Origin: CAMAVH01 sp046297835
GTDB lineage: Bacteria > Pseudomonadota > Alphaproteobacteria > SMXQ01
DNA: 64,000 nt
Assembly: GCA_046297835.1 (NCBI GenBank)
Contig: JBKBHI010000005.1
Coordinates: 1 to 64,000 of the forward strand
Direction of reading: 5' to 3'
The translations under genes and the position numbers were made by a program. Below the pieces are notes generated by a model. The model was not told the origin of the DNA. It saw nothing but the letters and a program-made list of their open reading frames with translations, and made no database searches. The stretch's first letter is position 1, and each line of letters begins with the position of its first letter. Below, piece after piece: positions 7,685-16,217 of the stretch.

Positions 7685-9169
7685 GTGGCACAGACGAAAG
7701 ACACGGACGCCAAGGCGTCGAGCAAGTTCAAAGCCTACGACAAGCCCCATGAGGACCTTCGCGAGTGGCTCGACCGCGTCGAAGCGATGGGCGAACTGAA
7801 GAAGATCGACGGGGCCGACTGGAACCTCGAAATCGGCGCCGTCGCCGAGATGATCTATCACGCGACGCCCGAGAATCCGCCGGCGATCCTGTTCGACAAC
7901 ATCCCGGGCTATCCCAAGGGCTTCCGCATCCTGTCGGGCATGACGGCCTCGCCGAACCGCCTGGCGATGACGCTGGGCTTCCCCGAGCCGAAGGGCCCGA
8001 TGGACGTCGTGCGCGCTTACCGCGATCGCATGAAGGACTTCAAGACGATCCCGTCGCGCTTCGTTAACACCGGCCCGATCCTCGAGAACGTGGACCGCGA
8101 CGGCGACGTCGACATCTTCAAGTTCCCCGTGCCCTTCCTGCACGAGCTCGACGGCGGCCGCTACATCGGCACCGGCGACTGCATCATCATGAAGGACCCG
8201 GATTCGGATTGGGTGAACTGCGGCACCTACCGCGTCATGGTGCACGACAAGAACACCGTCGGCCTGTGGATGAGCCCCGGCAAGCACGGCCGCCTGATCC
8301 GCGAGAAGTATTTCAAGATGGGCAAGCCGTGCCCGGTCGCCATCAGCGTAGGCCATGACCCGCTCATGTTCCTCGCCGCCGGCAACGAAATCCAGTACGG
8401 CACCTCCGAGTTCGCCTATGCCGCTGGCCATCGCGGCAAGCCGTTCGACATGCTCAAGAGCGAGCTGCACGGCCTGCCGATCCCGGCCCACGGCGAAATC
8501 GTCCTCGAAGGCGAAATCTCGCCGGACGACCTGCGTCCGGAAGGCCCGTTCGGCGAATGGACCGGCTACTACGCCTCGTCCGTCCGTCCGGACAACGTCG
8601 TCAAGATCAAGCGCATCTACTACCGCAACAACCCGATCATCACGATGGCCCGTCCGGGCCGTCCGCCGTCCGACTACACGATGTCCAAGTCGGTCATCAA
8701 GTCGGCGCTGGTGTGGGACCAGGTCGAAGCCGCCGGCCTTCCCGGCGTGCAGGGCGTGTGGTGCCACCAGAACGGCGGCGGCCGCTTGTTCAACGTGATC
8801 TCGATCAAGCAGGCCTATCCGGGCCACTCGCGTCAGGCCGCGCAGCTCTGCTGCAACGTCCACGCGGGCAACTACCTCGGCCGCTGGTCGATCGTGGTCG
8901 ACGAGGACATCGATCCGTCGAACCTGTGGGATGTGACCTGGGCCATGGCCTCGCGTTGCGACCCGATCGAGGACATCGACATCACCCGCCGCGCTTGGTC
9001 GGGCGCGCTCGACCCGCGCAAGCAGGCCGGCGACAACTTCAACTCCCGCGCGATCGTCGACGCTTGCCGTCCGTTCGAGTGGAAGGACGAATTCCCGCCG
9101 GTGGCGGAATCCTCGCCCGAGTTGAAGGAAAAGACCTACGCGAAGTGGGGCCACTTGCTGAAGAAGTAA
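7685..9169 (+). CDS. UbiD-family prFMN-dependent (de)carboxylase
   Basis: A 494-residue UbiD-family protein, the usual length. These enzymes use prenylated FMN made by UbiX to reversibly decarboxylate aromatic or alpha,beta-unsaturated acids in the cytoplasm. The signature GEIVLEGEISPDDLRPEGPFGEWTGYY carries the two catalytic glutamates (E286 and E291, matching E277/E282 of fungal Fdc1). N-terminal DLREWLDRVEAMGELKKIDG and AMTLGFPEP are also typical. GTG at 7685 is chosen because homologs begin near here and GAAGAGAGA precedes it by about 8 nt; the open frame further upstream looks non-coding. A ubiX gene lies 6.5 kb downstream. Its distance from ubiquinone genes and the catabolic neighbourhood argue for a degradative substrate rather than ubiquinone synthesis. 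Confidence 0.92.
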   Translation: MAQTKDTDAKASSKFKAYDKPHEDLREWLDRVEAMGELKKIDGADWNLEIGAVAEMIYHATPENPPAILFDNIPGYPKGFRILSGMTASPNRLAMTLGFPEPKGPMDVVRAYRDRMKDFKTIPSRFVNTGPILENVDRDGDVDIFKFPVPFLHELDGGRYIGTGDCIIMKDPDSDWVNCGTYRVMVHDKNTVGLWMSPGKHGRLIREKYFKMGKPCPVAISVGHDPLMFLAAGNEIQYGTSEFAYAAGHRGKPFDMLKSELHGLPIPAHGEIVLEGEISPDDLRPEGPFGEWTGYYASSVRPDNVVKIKRIYYRNNPIITMARPGRPPSDYTMSKSVIKSALVWDQVEAAGLPGVQGVWCHQNGGGRLFNVISIKQAYPGHSRQAAQLCCNVHAGNYLGRWSIVVDEDIDPSNLWDVTWAMASRCDPIEDIDITRRAWSGALDPRKQAGDNFNSRAIVDACRPFEWKDEFPPVAESSPELKEKTYAKWGHLLKK

Positions 9170-9212
9170 GCCGCTTCGGCCGTGAACCCAATTCGCGGAT
9201 CGAAACAGGAAA

Positions 9213-9240
9213 GGGGCCTCGCGAGAGGCCCCTTTCTTTT
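9213..9240 (+). terminator. intrinsic terminator after the UbiD-family gene
   Basis: GGGGCCTC (9213-9220) and GAGGCCCC (9225-9232) with a GCGA loop, followed by TTTCTTTT, 43 bp past the stop codon. Confidence 0.93.
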
Positions 9241-9324
9241 TGCGCGTCAGCCTCCCGCTTTCGGCATGAATCGCGGCGCGCGTTATGTTGCATTCTGCGC
9301 CGACCGTTGTAGCTTGCGCGTGTC

Positions 9325-9954
9325 ATGGCCAAAGAACCCCGTCCCAAAACCGGCTCCCTGCTGTCGCGAATGTTCGACCGGACGTTCTGGATGTTCGTCG
9401 GCATGGTGCTGGTCGCTGGCGCGGCCTGCTGGTGGCTCAAGGGCTACGACGCGCTGATCGAAGCCTTCCATGACGATCTGGAACTGCTGGTCTATATCTC
9501 GCCGCGCATCCTGCTCGCCATGCTGGTCGCCGGGCTGGCCCAGGTGCTGCTGCCGCGCGACAAGGTGGCCCATTGGGTCGGCGAGCAATCGGGCTTTCGC
9601 GGCCTGGCCATCGCGACGGTGGCCGGCGCGCTGACGCCGGGCGGGCCCATCGCCTCTTTTCCGTTCGTCGTCGCGCTCTATATGGCGGGCGCCGATCGCG
9701 GCGCGCTGGTCGCTTACTTGACCGCTTGGGCGCTGCTCGGTTTCCAGCGCGTCATGGTGTGGGAAATCCCGCTCATGGGCATGGATTTCGCGTTGATGCG
9801 TTCGCTCGCCAACCTGCCGCTGCCGATCATCGCCGGTTATATCGCGCGGCTGTTGCCGGGCCTGCCGGCGCGCACCGATGGGACTGCGGAAGACGCCAAG
9901 CCCGAAAACGCCGTGACGGGCTCCGGCGGCGGCGAGGATAAACGCCGTGGGTAG
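9325..9954 (+). CDS. permease half-protein, COG0701-like (first half)
   Basis: A 209-residue membrane protein with about four to five hydrophobic segments (24-42, 60-80, 91-120, 125-145, 160-180). Its landmark is a glycine/proline-rich G-A-L-T-P-G-G-P-I loop followed by a hydrophobic segment and TAWALLGFQRVMVWEIPLMG. The next gene repeats the same landmark, so the two look like the N- and C-terminal halves of a predicted permease (PF03773-like) encoded separately. The C-terminal 35 residues are hydrophilic. The start at 9325 lacks a strong ribosome site. The transported compound is unknown. The 8-bp overlap with the next gene indicates translational coupling. Confidence 0.7.
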   Translation: MAKEPRPKTGSLLSRMFDRTFWMFVGMVLVAGAACWWLKGYDALIEAFHDDLELLVYISPRILLAMLVAGLAQVLLPRDKVAHWVGEQSGFRGLAIATVAGALTPGGPIASFPFVVALYMAGADRGALVAYLTAWALLGFQRVMVWEIPLMGMDFALMRSLANLPLPIIAGYIARLLPGLPARTDGTAEDAKPENAVTGSGGGEDKRRG

Positions 9955-10441
9955 CCTCATCTTGATGGCCGCGATGGCCGGCGTGCTGATGCTGATCGCT
10001 TGGCGTCATCCCCAAAGGTTGCTACGGCCGGGCTTGAAGACTTCGTACGAATTGTTCATGCAGAACGCGCCGCGCGTGGCGCTGGCGCTGCTGGCGGCGG
10101 GGTTCCTCGGTCAGATTCTGCCGCAGGAAACGATCTCGCACCTGATCGGCGGCGAATCGGGCATGCGCGGCATCTTGATCGCCTGGGCCATCGGCGGCTT
10201 CACCCCGGGCGGCCCGATCATCACCTTTCCGGTGATCGTCGCCCTGTCGAAAGCCGGCGCCGGCCTACCAGCACTCGTCACATTCCTCACGGCCTGGTCG
10301 GTGCTCGGCTTTCAGCGCGTCATCATGTTCGAATGGCCGATGATGGGCCGCCGCTTCGTCATCAACCGCCTGATCGCCGCAAGCTGCCTGCCGCCGATCT
10401 CCGGCATCCTGACGCTGCTGCTGGAGAAGGTCTGGTATTAG
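9947..10441 (+). CDS. permease half-protein, COG0701-like (second half)
   Basis: A 164-residue membrane protein with an N-terminal hydrophobic segment (2-19) and three or four more. It repeats the landmark of the upstream gene: GGFTPGGPIITFPVIVALSK and then TAWSVLGFQRVIMFEWPMMG. The GTG start at 9947 overlaps the upstream stop codon, so both halves are probably made in equal amounts and assemble into one pore. Other members of this permease family carry both halves in one chain; here they are two cistrons. A bidirectional terminator follows after a palindromic repeat. Confidence 0.7.
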   Translation: MGSLILMAAMAGVLMLIAWRHPQRLLRPGLKTSYELFMQNAPRVALALLAAGFLGQILPQETISHLIGGESGMRGILIAWAIGGFTPGGPIITFPVIVALSKAGAGLPALVTFLTAWSVLGFQRVIMFEWPMMGRRFVINRLIAASCLPPISGILTLLLEKVWY

Positions 10442-10450
10442 TCAAAAGAT

Positions 10451-10532
10451 CGTCATGCTCGGACTTGATTCGAGCATCCATTCAGCCTGCGCTTGAGCGT
10501 TTGAACGATGAACCCTCGGGTCAAGCCCGAGA
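10451..10532. repeat. dispersed intergenic palindrome, copy 1
   Basis: Imperfect long inverted repeat: left arm CGTCATGCTCGGACTTGATT, right arm ending CTCGGGTCAAGCCCGAG. It belongs to the same family as the elements at 37244-37333, 37461-37548 and 50832-50946, all built on a G-T-C-A ... C-T-C-G-G-G-C-T-T-G-A-C core. It lies in the gap after the permease genes. Confidence 0.75.
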
Positions 10533-10547
10533 TTGGGCTGGGAAAAC

Positions 10548-10581
10548 AAAAAGCGCCGCAGGTTGCCCTGCGGCGCTTTTT
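10548..10581. terminator. bidirectional terminator between permease and amidohydrolase genes
   Basis: A 15-bp perfect inverted repeat (10548-10562 with 10567-10581) with a 4-nt loop, GC-rich core, and A5 at one end and T5 at the other, placed between two convergent transcription units. Confidence 0.95.
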
Positions 10582-10605
10582 CGTCGCCTCCCAGGAGGGA
10601 CGGAT

Positions 10606-11844
10606 TTAGGCCGTCACGAGATTGCCGAATTTCTTGAGGTTCTCTTTCTGCTTCTCGTTGCGCGGCGGCAGCTTGAACAGCCGGGCGGCGTTGCCGCCGA
10701 GGATGTTGTGCTTGGCCTTCTCGCTGAGGAAGGGCAGGTCGGAGATCGTGCTCGGCAAGTCGAAGTCCCAGTGCGGATAGTCCGACGAATAGAGCAACTG
10801 CGTTTCCGCGTTCATCATGCGGAAGGTGCATTCCATCGCCTTCATGTCCTGAACTTCCATCGGCTGCGACGAATAGAACATGTCGCGCATGTAGTCGGAG
10901 GGCTTCTTCTTCAGCAGCGGGCATTCCGACGAGCGCATCATGTATTCGTGGTCGAGGCGCTGCATCAGGAACGGCACCCAGGCGAGACCGGCTTCGATCC
11001 AGACCACCGGCAGCTTGGGGAAGCGTTCGCCCATGCCGTTGATGACCCAGTTGGTCAAGTGCAGGATGTTGTAGAAGGTGAAGCCAAGCGCGTGCACCGA
11101 GATGAAGCGGTTGCAGCTGCGGAAAACCGATTCGCCCCAGTTCGGGCCGGAGTGGAAGGACAGCGTGAGGCCGCGCTCCTCCATCGCCCGGTAGACCTTC
11201 ATGTAGCAATTGTCGTGCACGGGATTATTGCGCACGGTCGTCACCATGAATCCGGTGACGCCTTTGCATTCGCCGAAGGTCTCGACATGGCGCAGCGCCT
11301 CGTCGGCGTCCATGAAGGGGATGGTGAGCATCGAGAAGATGCGGCCGCCCGATTCGGGCAGCACCTTCTCGGTGAGCCAGCGGTTGTAGGCCCAGCACAG
11401 ATCGGCCTCCATCTCCTTCTGCGGATGCAGGCCGATGTTGAGCATGCCGGTCGGGAATAGGCAGGAATAATCGACGCTCATCGCGTCCATCCAGCGCAGG
11501 CCGAGGGTGACGTCGCGCTGCTGGCCGGTCGGCGTCTTCTCCGAGCCGCGCAACGGATAGCGCGGCACGCGGCCGCCCATGTCCTGATAGCCGGGCTGGC
11601 CAGGCACCAGCATGCGGCGGCCGAAGCCGCGGCCGGCCATGGCGAGCTGCTTGAGCACGCCGTTCTCCATGAACGGAAGGATCTCGTTCATGTTCTCGTT
11701 TTCGTAGTGATGCGCGTCGACGTCGACGATCAGCATGTCGTCGAACTTGCGCTGGCGCGCCTGCTGCGCCGCGTGCGCCAGCAGCTTGGTTGTGTTCAGT
11801 TCCTCGACCGATATGCGGCGATCGCCATCGCTGATCAGTTCCAT
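10606..11844 (-). CDS. amidohydrolase-2 family metal-dependent hydrolase/decarboxylase
   Basis: A 412-residue TIM-barrel protein of the amidohydrolase-2 (PF04909; ACMSD/LigW-like) family, whose members decarboxylate or hydrolyse aromatic and related acids in the cytoplasm. Metal-site candidates are D-A-H-H (residues ~43-46, first strand), FHSGPNWGES (about 235) and YSSDYPHWD (about 352-360), the last carrying the conserved aspartate. The ligand pattern is nearer to ACMSD-type decarboxylases than to classical hydrolases, but not decisive. The start at 11844 has GGGAGAGAG directly upstream. It is the last gene of a minus-strand unit after a Rieske ferredoxin and a small protein, so a redox step and a decarboxylation/hydrolysis may be linked. 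Confidence 0.88.
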   Translation of the reverse strand: MELISDGDRRISVEELNTTKLLAHAAQQARQRKFDDMLIVDVDAHHYENENMNEILPFMENGVLKQLAMAGRGFGRRMLVPGQPGYQDMGGRVPRYPLRGSEKTPTGQQRDVTLGLRWMDAMSVDYSCLFPTGMLNIGLHPQKEMEADLCWAYNRWLTEKVLPESGGRIFSMLTIPFMDADEALRHVETFGECKGVTGFMVTTVRNNPVHDNCYMKVYRAMEERGLTLSFHSGPNWGESVFRSCNRFISVHALGFTFYNILHLTNWVINGMGERFPKLPVVWIEAGLAWVPFLMQRLDHEYMMRSSECPLLKKKPSDYMRDMFYSSQPMEVQDMKAMECTFRMMNAETQLLYSSDYPHWDFDLPSTISDLPFLSEKAKHNILGGNAARLFKLPPRNEKQKENLKKFGNLVTA

Positions 11845-11934
11845 GTCTCTCTCCCAGTGTCGCGCCGCGCTGGTCTTTTGTCGGTTGCGGCGCCGCCTTC
11901 AGGCGGATGGTTCGTGAAGCCCCTTGGTGTGAAT

Positions 11935-12357
11935 TCAGTCGCCGGTCCAGCTCTGCCACATGCCGAGCTCGAAAATCTGCAGGTTGCCCGAGCGCAGCAG
12001 GCCGTTGGCCATGACCATGATGTCGGTCGGCGTCAGCCGGCCGGCGCGGCTCACGGGATGGAATTGCTCGCCGGCTTCGCGTTTGGCGCTGTAAGCCTTG
12101 GCCACGGCGGCGATGAGTTGCTGCAGCGGCTCGGCCGGCAGGGCGGAGAGGTCGCCGGCGCGCAGCGCCTTCTCGACGATCACCGCCATCTCTGTCATCT
12201 GCGGCCCGATGCTGACGCTCGCGACCGTGAGAGCCGGCACCGCCGCCTTCGGCGCAGGTTTTTTCGCCGCGGCCTTGCGCGGTTTTGCCGAAGCTTTCGC
12301 GGCGGGTTTGCGCCCAGCCTTCGTTTTTGGGGCCGCCGCGGCTTTAGACGACGACAT
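11935..12357 (-). CDS. small protein with Lys/Ala-rich N-terminal tail, unknown function
   Basis: A 140-residue protein I do not recognise. Residues 1-40 are a basic, low-complexity Ala/Lys/Pro tail like those of histone H1-like or ribosome-associated proteins. Residues 50-140 look folded and helical (QMTEMAVIVEKALRAGDLSA ... LTPTDIMVMANGLLRSGNLQ). Its start lies inside the end of the Rieske ferredoxin gene (14-bp overlap), so translation is likely coupled. Placed between the ferredoxin and the amidohydrolase, it may be a subunit or accessory factor of an enzyme that uses the ferredoxin; that is inference. There is no signal peptide or membrane segment. Confidence 0.75.
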   Translation of the reverse strand: MSSSKAAAAPKTKAGRKPAAKASAKPRKAAAKKPAPKAAVPALTVASVSIGPQMTEMAVIVEKALRAGDLSALPAEPLQQLIAAVAKAYSAKREAGEQFHPVSRAGRLTPTDIMVMANGLLRSGNLQIFELGMWQSWTGD

Positions 12358-12709
12358 AAAGGTCGTCCCCTTTCTGCTTGATCTCGTAGCGGCGCAATTT
12401 GAGCTTGCGGTCGCTGGCGCATTCGCCGGTCTTCATGTCGTATTCGTAGCCGTGCCACGGGCAGACGAAATGCATCTCGTCGGGATTGAAGATCAGGCCC
12501 TTGCTGGTCTTGTCGGGGCGAAGGTCTTCCTCCACCTTGGCGATAATGAGCCCTTCGCAAGCCGGGCCGCCCTGGTGCAGGCAGTAATTGCTGTAGGCGT
12601 ATAGCTCGCCCTTGTCGCGAAACACGCCGATCTCGTGGTCGCCGTGAATGACGATGCGCCGGTCGCCTTCCTGCAGGTCGGCGGCCTTGGCGACGAAACA
12701 TTCAGCCAT
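12344..12709 (-). CDS. Rieske [2Fe-2S] ferredoxin with enlarged cluster loop
   Basis: A 121-residue Rieske-type protein. The cluster ligands are C43-L-H45 and C83-P-W-H86. It has no signal peptide or membrane anchor, so it is a soluble electron carrier, probably for an oxygenase. The spacing between the two ligand pairs is 37 residues, about twice the usual 15-17, because of an insertion (QGGPACEGLI...NPDEMHFV) that holds an extra cysteine, C51. The start at 12709 has AGGAG 10 nt upstream. It is the first gene of an operon with a small protein and an amidohydrolase; no reductase or oxygenase large subunit is nearby, so its partner is encoded elsewhere or is novel. Confidence 0.88.
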   Translation of the reverse strand: MAECFVAKAADLQEGDRRIVIHGDHEIGVFRDKGELYAYSNYCLHQGGPACEGLIIAKVEEDLRPDKTSKGLIFNPDEMHFVCPWHGYEYDMKTGECASDRKLKLRRYEIKQKGDDLYVVV

Positions 12710-12891
12710 GATGCTTTGCTCCTCTCTCTGTCTGCGGCGGCGGCGCGGCTGCGATGGCGGCGCCGTCATTCTTGCTTGAATGCAGTTTTGATCCGAGAGA
12801 CGTCCCTGGCAAGCGGCGATGCCACGCTATTGTCCAGGAAAATTGAACACTGTCGTTCGCCAGGCGGGAAATTGCGGCGGCGATTAAGAGC

Positions 12892-13812
12892 TCAGACCGC
12901 GAGGCGTTCGTGCCGCCGGTCGTCGGCGGCGAGGCGCGCGGCGAGGAAATCGATGAAGACGCGGACTTTGTTCGGCAAGTAGCGGCTGAATCGATAGAGC
13001 GCGTAGATCGAGCGCCCTTGCAACCGGTAGCCGGGCAGCAGCTCGACGATCGAGCCGTCGGCCAGCGCCTCGTCGAGCGCGTACATCGGCAGGATCGAGA
13101 TGCCGAGCCCTTTCACGACGGCGGCGCGCGCGCCCATGACGCTGTTGGTGGCCAGCGTGCCGCCGATCTTGACGCTGACGGAATCGCCGCCGCGCCGAAA
13201 GGTCCATAGCGGCTTGCGGCTGGTGGTGCGCATCAGCAGGCAATTATGGTCGGCGAGATCGGCCGGCTCCTCGGGCACGCCGTGCTTTTCGAGGTATTGC
13301 GGCGCGGCGCACAGCAGCCAGCGCACCTCTCCGACCTTGCGACCGATCAGCGGCGTGTCTGGCGAACTGTCGGACAGGTGGACCGCGAGGTCGAAGGTCT
13401 TCTTGTCGAGATCGGCGACTTCGTAGGAGGTGAGGTCCATCGACACCTGAATCGTCGGATAGGCGGCCATGAAATCGGCGACGATGGGGCCGAGCCGCAT
13501 GTTGCCGAACGACGGCGAGGCGAGGAGGCGCAGCGTGCCTTTCGGCTGCGTCTGCTGGCGCGACACCGCCATTTCCTCCTCCTCGATCTCGCCGAGAATC
13601 TTGCTGCAGAACGCGTAATAGCGCTCGCCGATATCGGTCAGGGAGATCTGCCGTGTCGTGCGATTGAACAGGCGGGCGCCGAGATGCTCTTCGAGTTGCT
13701 GCAAATGGCGGCTGACGATGGCGCGCGAGACCGAGAGCTGGCGGGCGGTCTCGGAGAGATTGCCCGTCTTCACGATGCTGACGAAGGTCTCCATCGTCTT
13801 GAGGCGGTCCAT
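12892..13812 (-). CDS. LysR family transcriptional regulator
   Basis: A 306-residue LysR protein: helix-turn-helix in residues 1-62 (MDRLKTMETFVSIVKTGNLS...) and an effector domain (about 90-295) of the CrgA/DmlR-like type (PKGTLRLLASPSFGNMRLGP). It is encoded upstream of, and in the same direction as, the Rieske/amidohydrolase genes (180-bp gap), so it may control them or the tctC gene diverging on its other side at 14314. Effector unknown. Confidence 0.93.
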   Translation of the reverse strand: MDRLKTMETFVSIVKTGNLSETARQLSVSRAIVSRHLQQLEEHLGARLFNRTTRQISLTDIGERYYAFCSKILGEIEEEEMAVSRQQTQPKGTLRLLASPSFGNMRLGPIVADFMAAYPTIQVSMDLTSYEVADLDKKTFDLAVHLSDSSPDTPLIGRKVGEVRWLLCAAPQYLEKHGVPEEPADLADHNCLLMRTTSRKPLWTFRRGGDSVSVKIGGTLATNSVMGARAAVVKGLGISILPMYALDEALADGSIVELLPGYRLQGRSIYALYRFSRYLPNKVRVFIDFLAARLAADDRRHERLAV

Positions 13813-14313
13813 GCGCGCGGGCGCTCCTGTCGGCGGCGTGATTCGGCGGCCAATCGGAATGACGGCCGGCGATTGTCAAAAAATATAGAGCAGAGGCCGC
13901 GGCGGTCACAGTCGGATCCCGACCGTAGTGCTCACTTATTAGGCGGGAATGAAGGTTGCCCTCTCAGCGGGCAGGGTGCGCGGTTCGGGTCTTTCCTGCC
14001 ATTTGAGAATTCGTCGCAAAAAACTTCCTCAAAAGCCCAGTATTTACCGGCGTTTTCTTGTGGTCATTTCCTTAGAAATAACATGATTACGTCTTGATCG
14101 GACCCTGGCCAGGAATTAGTCTCTGGGCCAATAACGCCGGCGACGGATTGATAAAAACGCATCGCGTCCGGCCCATAAAATCCGTCATTCGCTCGCAGGG
14201 AGCCTGGGACTTTTCCGTCGCCAAGCAACTCCGTTCATAGAATGCGCCGCGCTGCTCCAACGCGCCGCGGCATCGTTCAACGGCATAGCTTTCATAACAA
14301 GGAGTAATCACAG
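13813..14313. other. 501-bp intergenic region between LysR and tctC (3)
   Basis: No gene is recognised. It must hold the divergent promoters of the LysR gene and of the tctC at 14314, plus the AAGGAG ribosome site of the latter just before 14314. I see no clear palindrome. Confidence 0.4.
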
Positions 14314-15369
14314 ATGAAGATGTCTGGACTTCACCGTCTGGCTCTCACCGTCGCCGCTGTCGGTTTCTGCGCTGCGCCGGCTGCCGCTCAAGATGTCGCG
14401 TCTTTCTACAAGGGCAAGAACGTCGACGTGTTCATCGGCTACAGCCCGGGCGGCGGCTATGACAGCTACGCCCGCATTCTCGCTCGCCACATGGGCAAGT
14501 TCATCCCGGGCAATCCGACGATGACCCCGCGCAACATGCCCGGCGCCGGCAGCCTGCTGCTGACCAACGCGCTGGCCAACACCTTGCCGAAGGACGGCTT
14601 GGCGTTCGGCACCGTGGCGCGCGCCGCGGCCTTCGAGCCGCTGTGGGGCAACACCCAGGCCAAATACGATCCGACCAAGTTCAACTGGATCGGCAGCATG
14701 AACAACGAAGTCAGCATCTGCGCCTTCTGGGAAAGCGCTAAGCTGACCTCGACCGAGCAGTTCATGACCACGCCGCTGGTCGTCGGCGGCACCGGCCCCG
14801 GCGCCGACACCGACAACTTCCCGATGGCGCTGAACAACGTGCTCGGCACCAAGCTGAAGCTGATCACCGGCTATCCGGGCGGCAACGACGTCAACCTCGC
14901 CATCGAGCGCGGCGAAGTGCAGGGCCGTTGCGGCTGGTCGTGGTCGTCGGTCAAGGCGACGCGTCCGGCTTGGCTCGAGCAGAAGAAGATCTTCATTCCG
15001 GTGCAGTTCGCGCTGGAGCGTCATGCCGATCTGCCCAACGTCCCGCTGCTGCTCGACCTGGCCAAGACGCCCGAGCAGCGCCAGATCCTCGAGGTCATCG
15101 TGTCGGGCCAGCCGATGGGCCGTCCCTACGTCGCGCCTCCGGGCGTGCCGGCGGAGCGCGTCAAGGCGCTGCGCGATGCTTTCAACGCGATGATGAAGGA
15201 TGCCGCCTTCATCGAGGAAGCGAAGAAGGGCGACATCGAGCTTGAGCTCGTCACCGGCGAGACGGTCGAGAAGATCGTCGCCCGTGTCGCGGCCATGCCG
15301 AAAGAGGTTCTCGTGAAGGCCCAGGAGGCTTCGACGAAGCCGGGCACGACCGAGATCCAGAAGCGCTAA
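14314..15369 (+). CDS. TctC/Bug family periplasmic substrate-binding protein (3)
   Basis: A 351-residue TTT binding protein with a signal peptide (1-25, ending APAAAQ). Hallmarks are FYKGKNVDVFIGYSPGGGYD, the NMPGAGS loop and FGRP-like GQPMGRPYVAPPGVPAERV near residue 270. It is clearly more distant from the two copies at 4.8-7.2 kb. The start has AAGGAG 10 nt upstream. It stands between a LysR gene and ubiX and ends at its own terminator, so it is likely a single-gene transcript under control of the adjacent LysR. Ligand unknown. Confidence 0.92.
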   Translation: MKMSGLHRLALTVAAVGFCAAPAAAQDVASFYKGKNVDVFIGYSPGGGYDSYARILARHMGKFIPGNPTMTPRNMPGAGSLLLTNALANTLPKDGLAFGTVARAAAFEPLWGNTQAKYDPTKFNWIGSMNNEVSICAFWESAKLTSTEQFMTTPLVVGGTGPGADTDNFPMALNNVLGTKLKLITGYPGGNDVNLAIERGEVQGRCGWSWSSVKATRPAWLEQKKIFIPVQFALERHADLPNVPLLLDLAKTPEQRQILEVIVSGQPMGRPYVAPPGVPAERVKALRDAFNAMMKDAAFIEEAKKGDIELELVTGETVEKIVARVAAMPKEVLVKAQEASTKPGTTEIQKR

Positions 15370-15414
15370 CGCGCGCTGGAATGGCCGCCCTCACGGGCCG
15401 GCCAACGGATGAAA

Positions 15415-15442
15415 GGGCGTCTCCGCGGGGACGCCCTTTTTT
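15415..15442 (+). terminator. intrinsic terminator after tctC (3)
   Basis: GGGCGTC (15415-15421) pairs with GACGCCC (15430-15436) and is followed by six T residues. Confidence 0.9.
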
Positions 15443-15641
15443 CGTCGCGGGTCGCGCGGCCGCCCGGACGGGGAGGGCGCGCGGTGGACTTCGCGGGCGG
15501 ATTTTGTATGGTAGCCGGCCTTCGGCGCCGGATGCGGGTCCGACTCGCGCGGCGCGGCGTATATAGGCTATCTTGCGGGCCGCTACGGCGCGCTTCGCTC
15601 CTTAATATCTAGCACCTCCACATCTCGAACCTACGGTCATC

Positions 15642-16217
15642 ATGCGTAGAATCATCATCGGCCTTTCCGGCGCCTCGGGCGCCATCTACGGCATCCGCGC
15701 GCTCGAAGCCTTGAAGGCCGTGCCCGACGTCGAGACGCATCTCATCATGTCGCCGTCCGCGGGGCAGACGATCCTCGACGAGACCGACTGGACCGTGTCC
15801 GACGTCAAGGCGCTGGCCGACGTGGTGCACAACCAGAAGGATATCGGCGCGTCGCTGTCGAGCGGCTCGTTCAAGACCGACGGCATGATCGTCGCGCCCT
15901 GCTCGATCAAGACGCTCTCGGGTATCGTCAACTCCTATGACGACAATCTGCTGACGCGCGCCGCCGACGTCTGCCTGAAGGAAGCGCGCCGCGTCGTGCT
16001 GCTGGTGCGCGAGACGCCGCTGCATCTCGGCCATCTCGAATTGATGGCGCGCGCCGCGAAATACGGCGCGATCGTGTTGCCGCCCGTGCCAGCCTTCTAT
16101 CATCGGCCGAAAACGCTCGACGACGTCATCAATCACACGATCGGCAAGGCGCTCGACCTGTTCGACGTGCAGCACCGCCTGTTCCCGCGCTGGAAGGACA
16201 CGCCGCCGAGCGCGTGA
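15642..16217 (+). CDS. ubiX: flavin prenyltransferase UbiX
   Basis: A 191-residue UbiX/Pad1-type enzyme, the standard length. It joins dimethylallyl phosphate to FMN to give prenylated FMN, the cofactor of UbiD-family enzymes. The N-terminal GLSGASGAIYGIRALEAL is the flavin-binding segment; APCSIKTLSGIVNSYDDNLL, VLLVRETPLHLGHLELM and the FYHRP motif hold the conserved active-site residues. The UbiD-family gene at 7685-9169 is the obvious client. It stands alone between tctC (3) and the first tctAB fusion; no ribosome site of good quality is seen before 15642. Confidence 0.95.
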   Translation: MRRIIIGLSGASGAIYGIRALEALKAVPDVETHLIMSPSAGQTILDETDWTVSDVKALADVVHNQKDIGASLSSGSFKTDGMIVAPCSIKTLSGIVNSYDDNLLTRAADVCLKEARRVVLLVRETPLHLGHLELMARAAKYGAIVLPPVPAFYHRPKTLDDVINHTIGKALDLFDVQHRLFPRWKDTPPSA

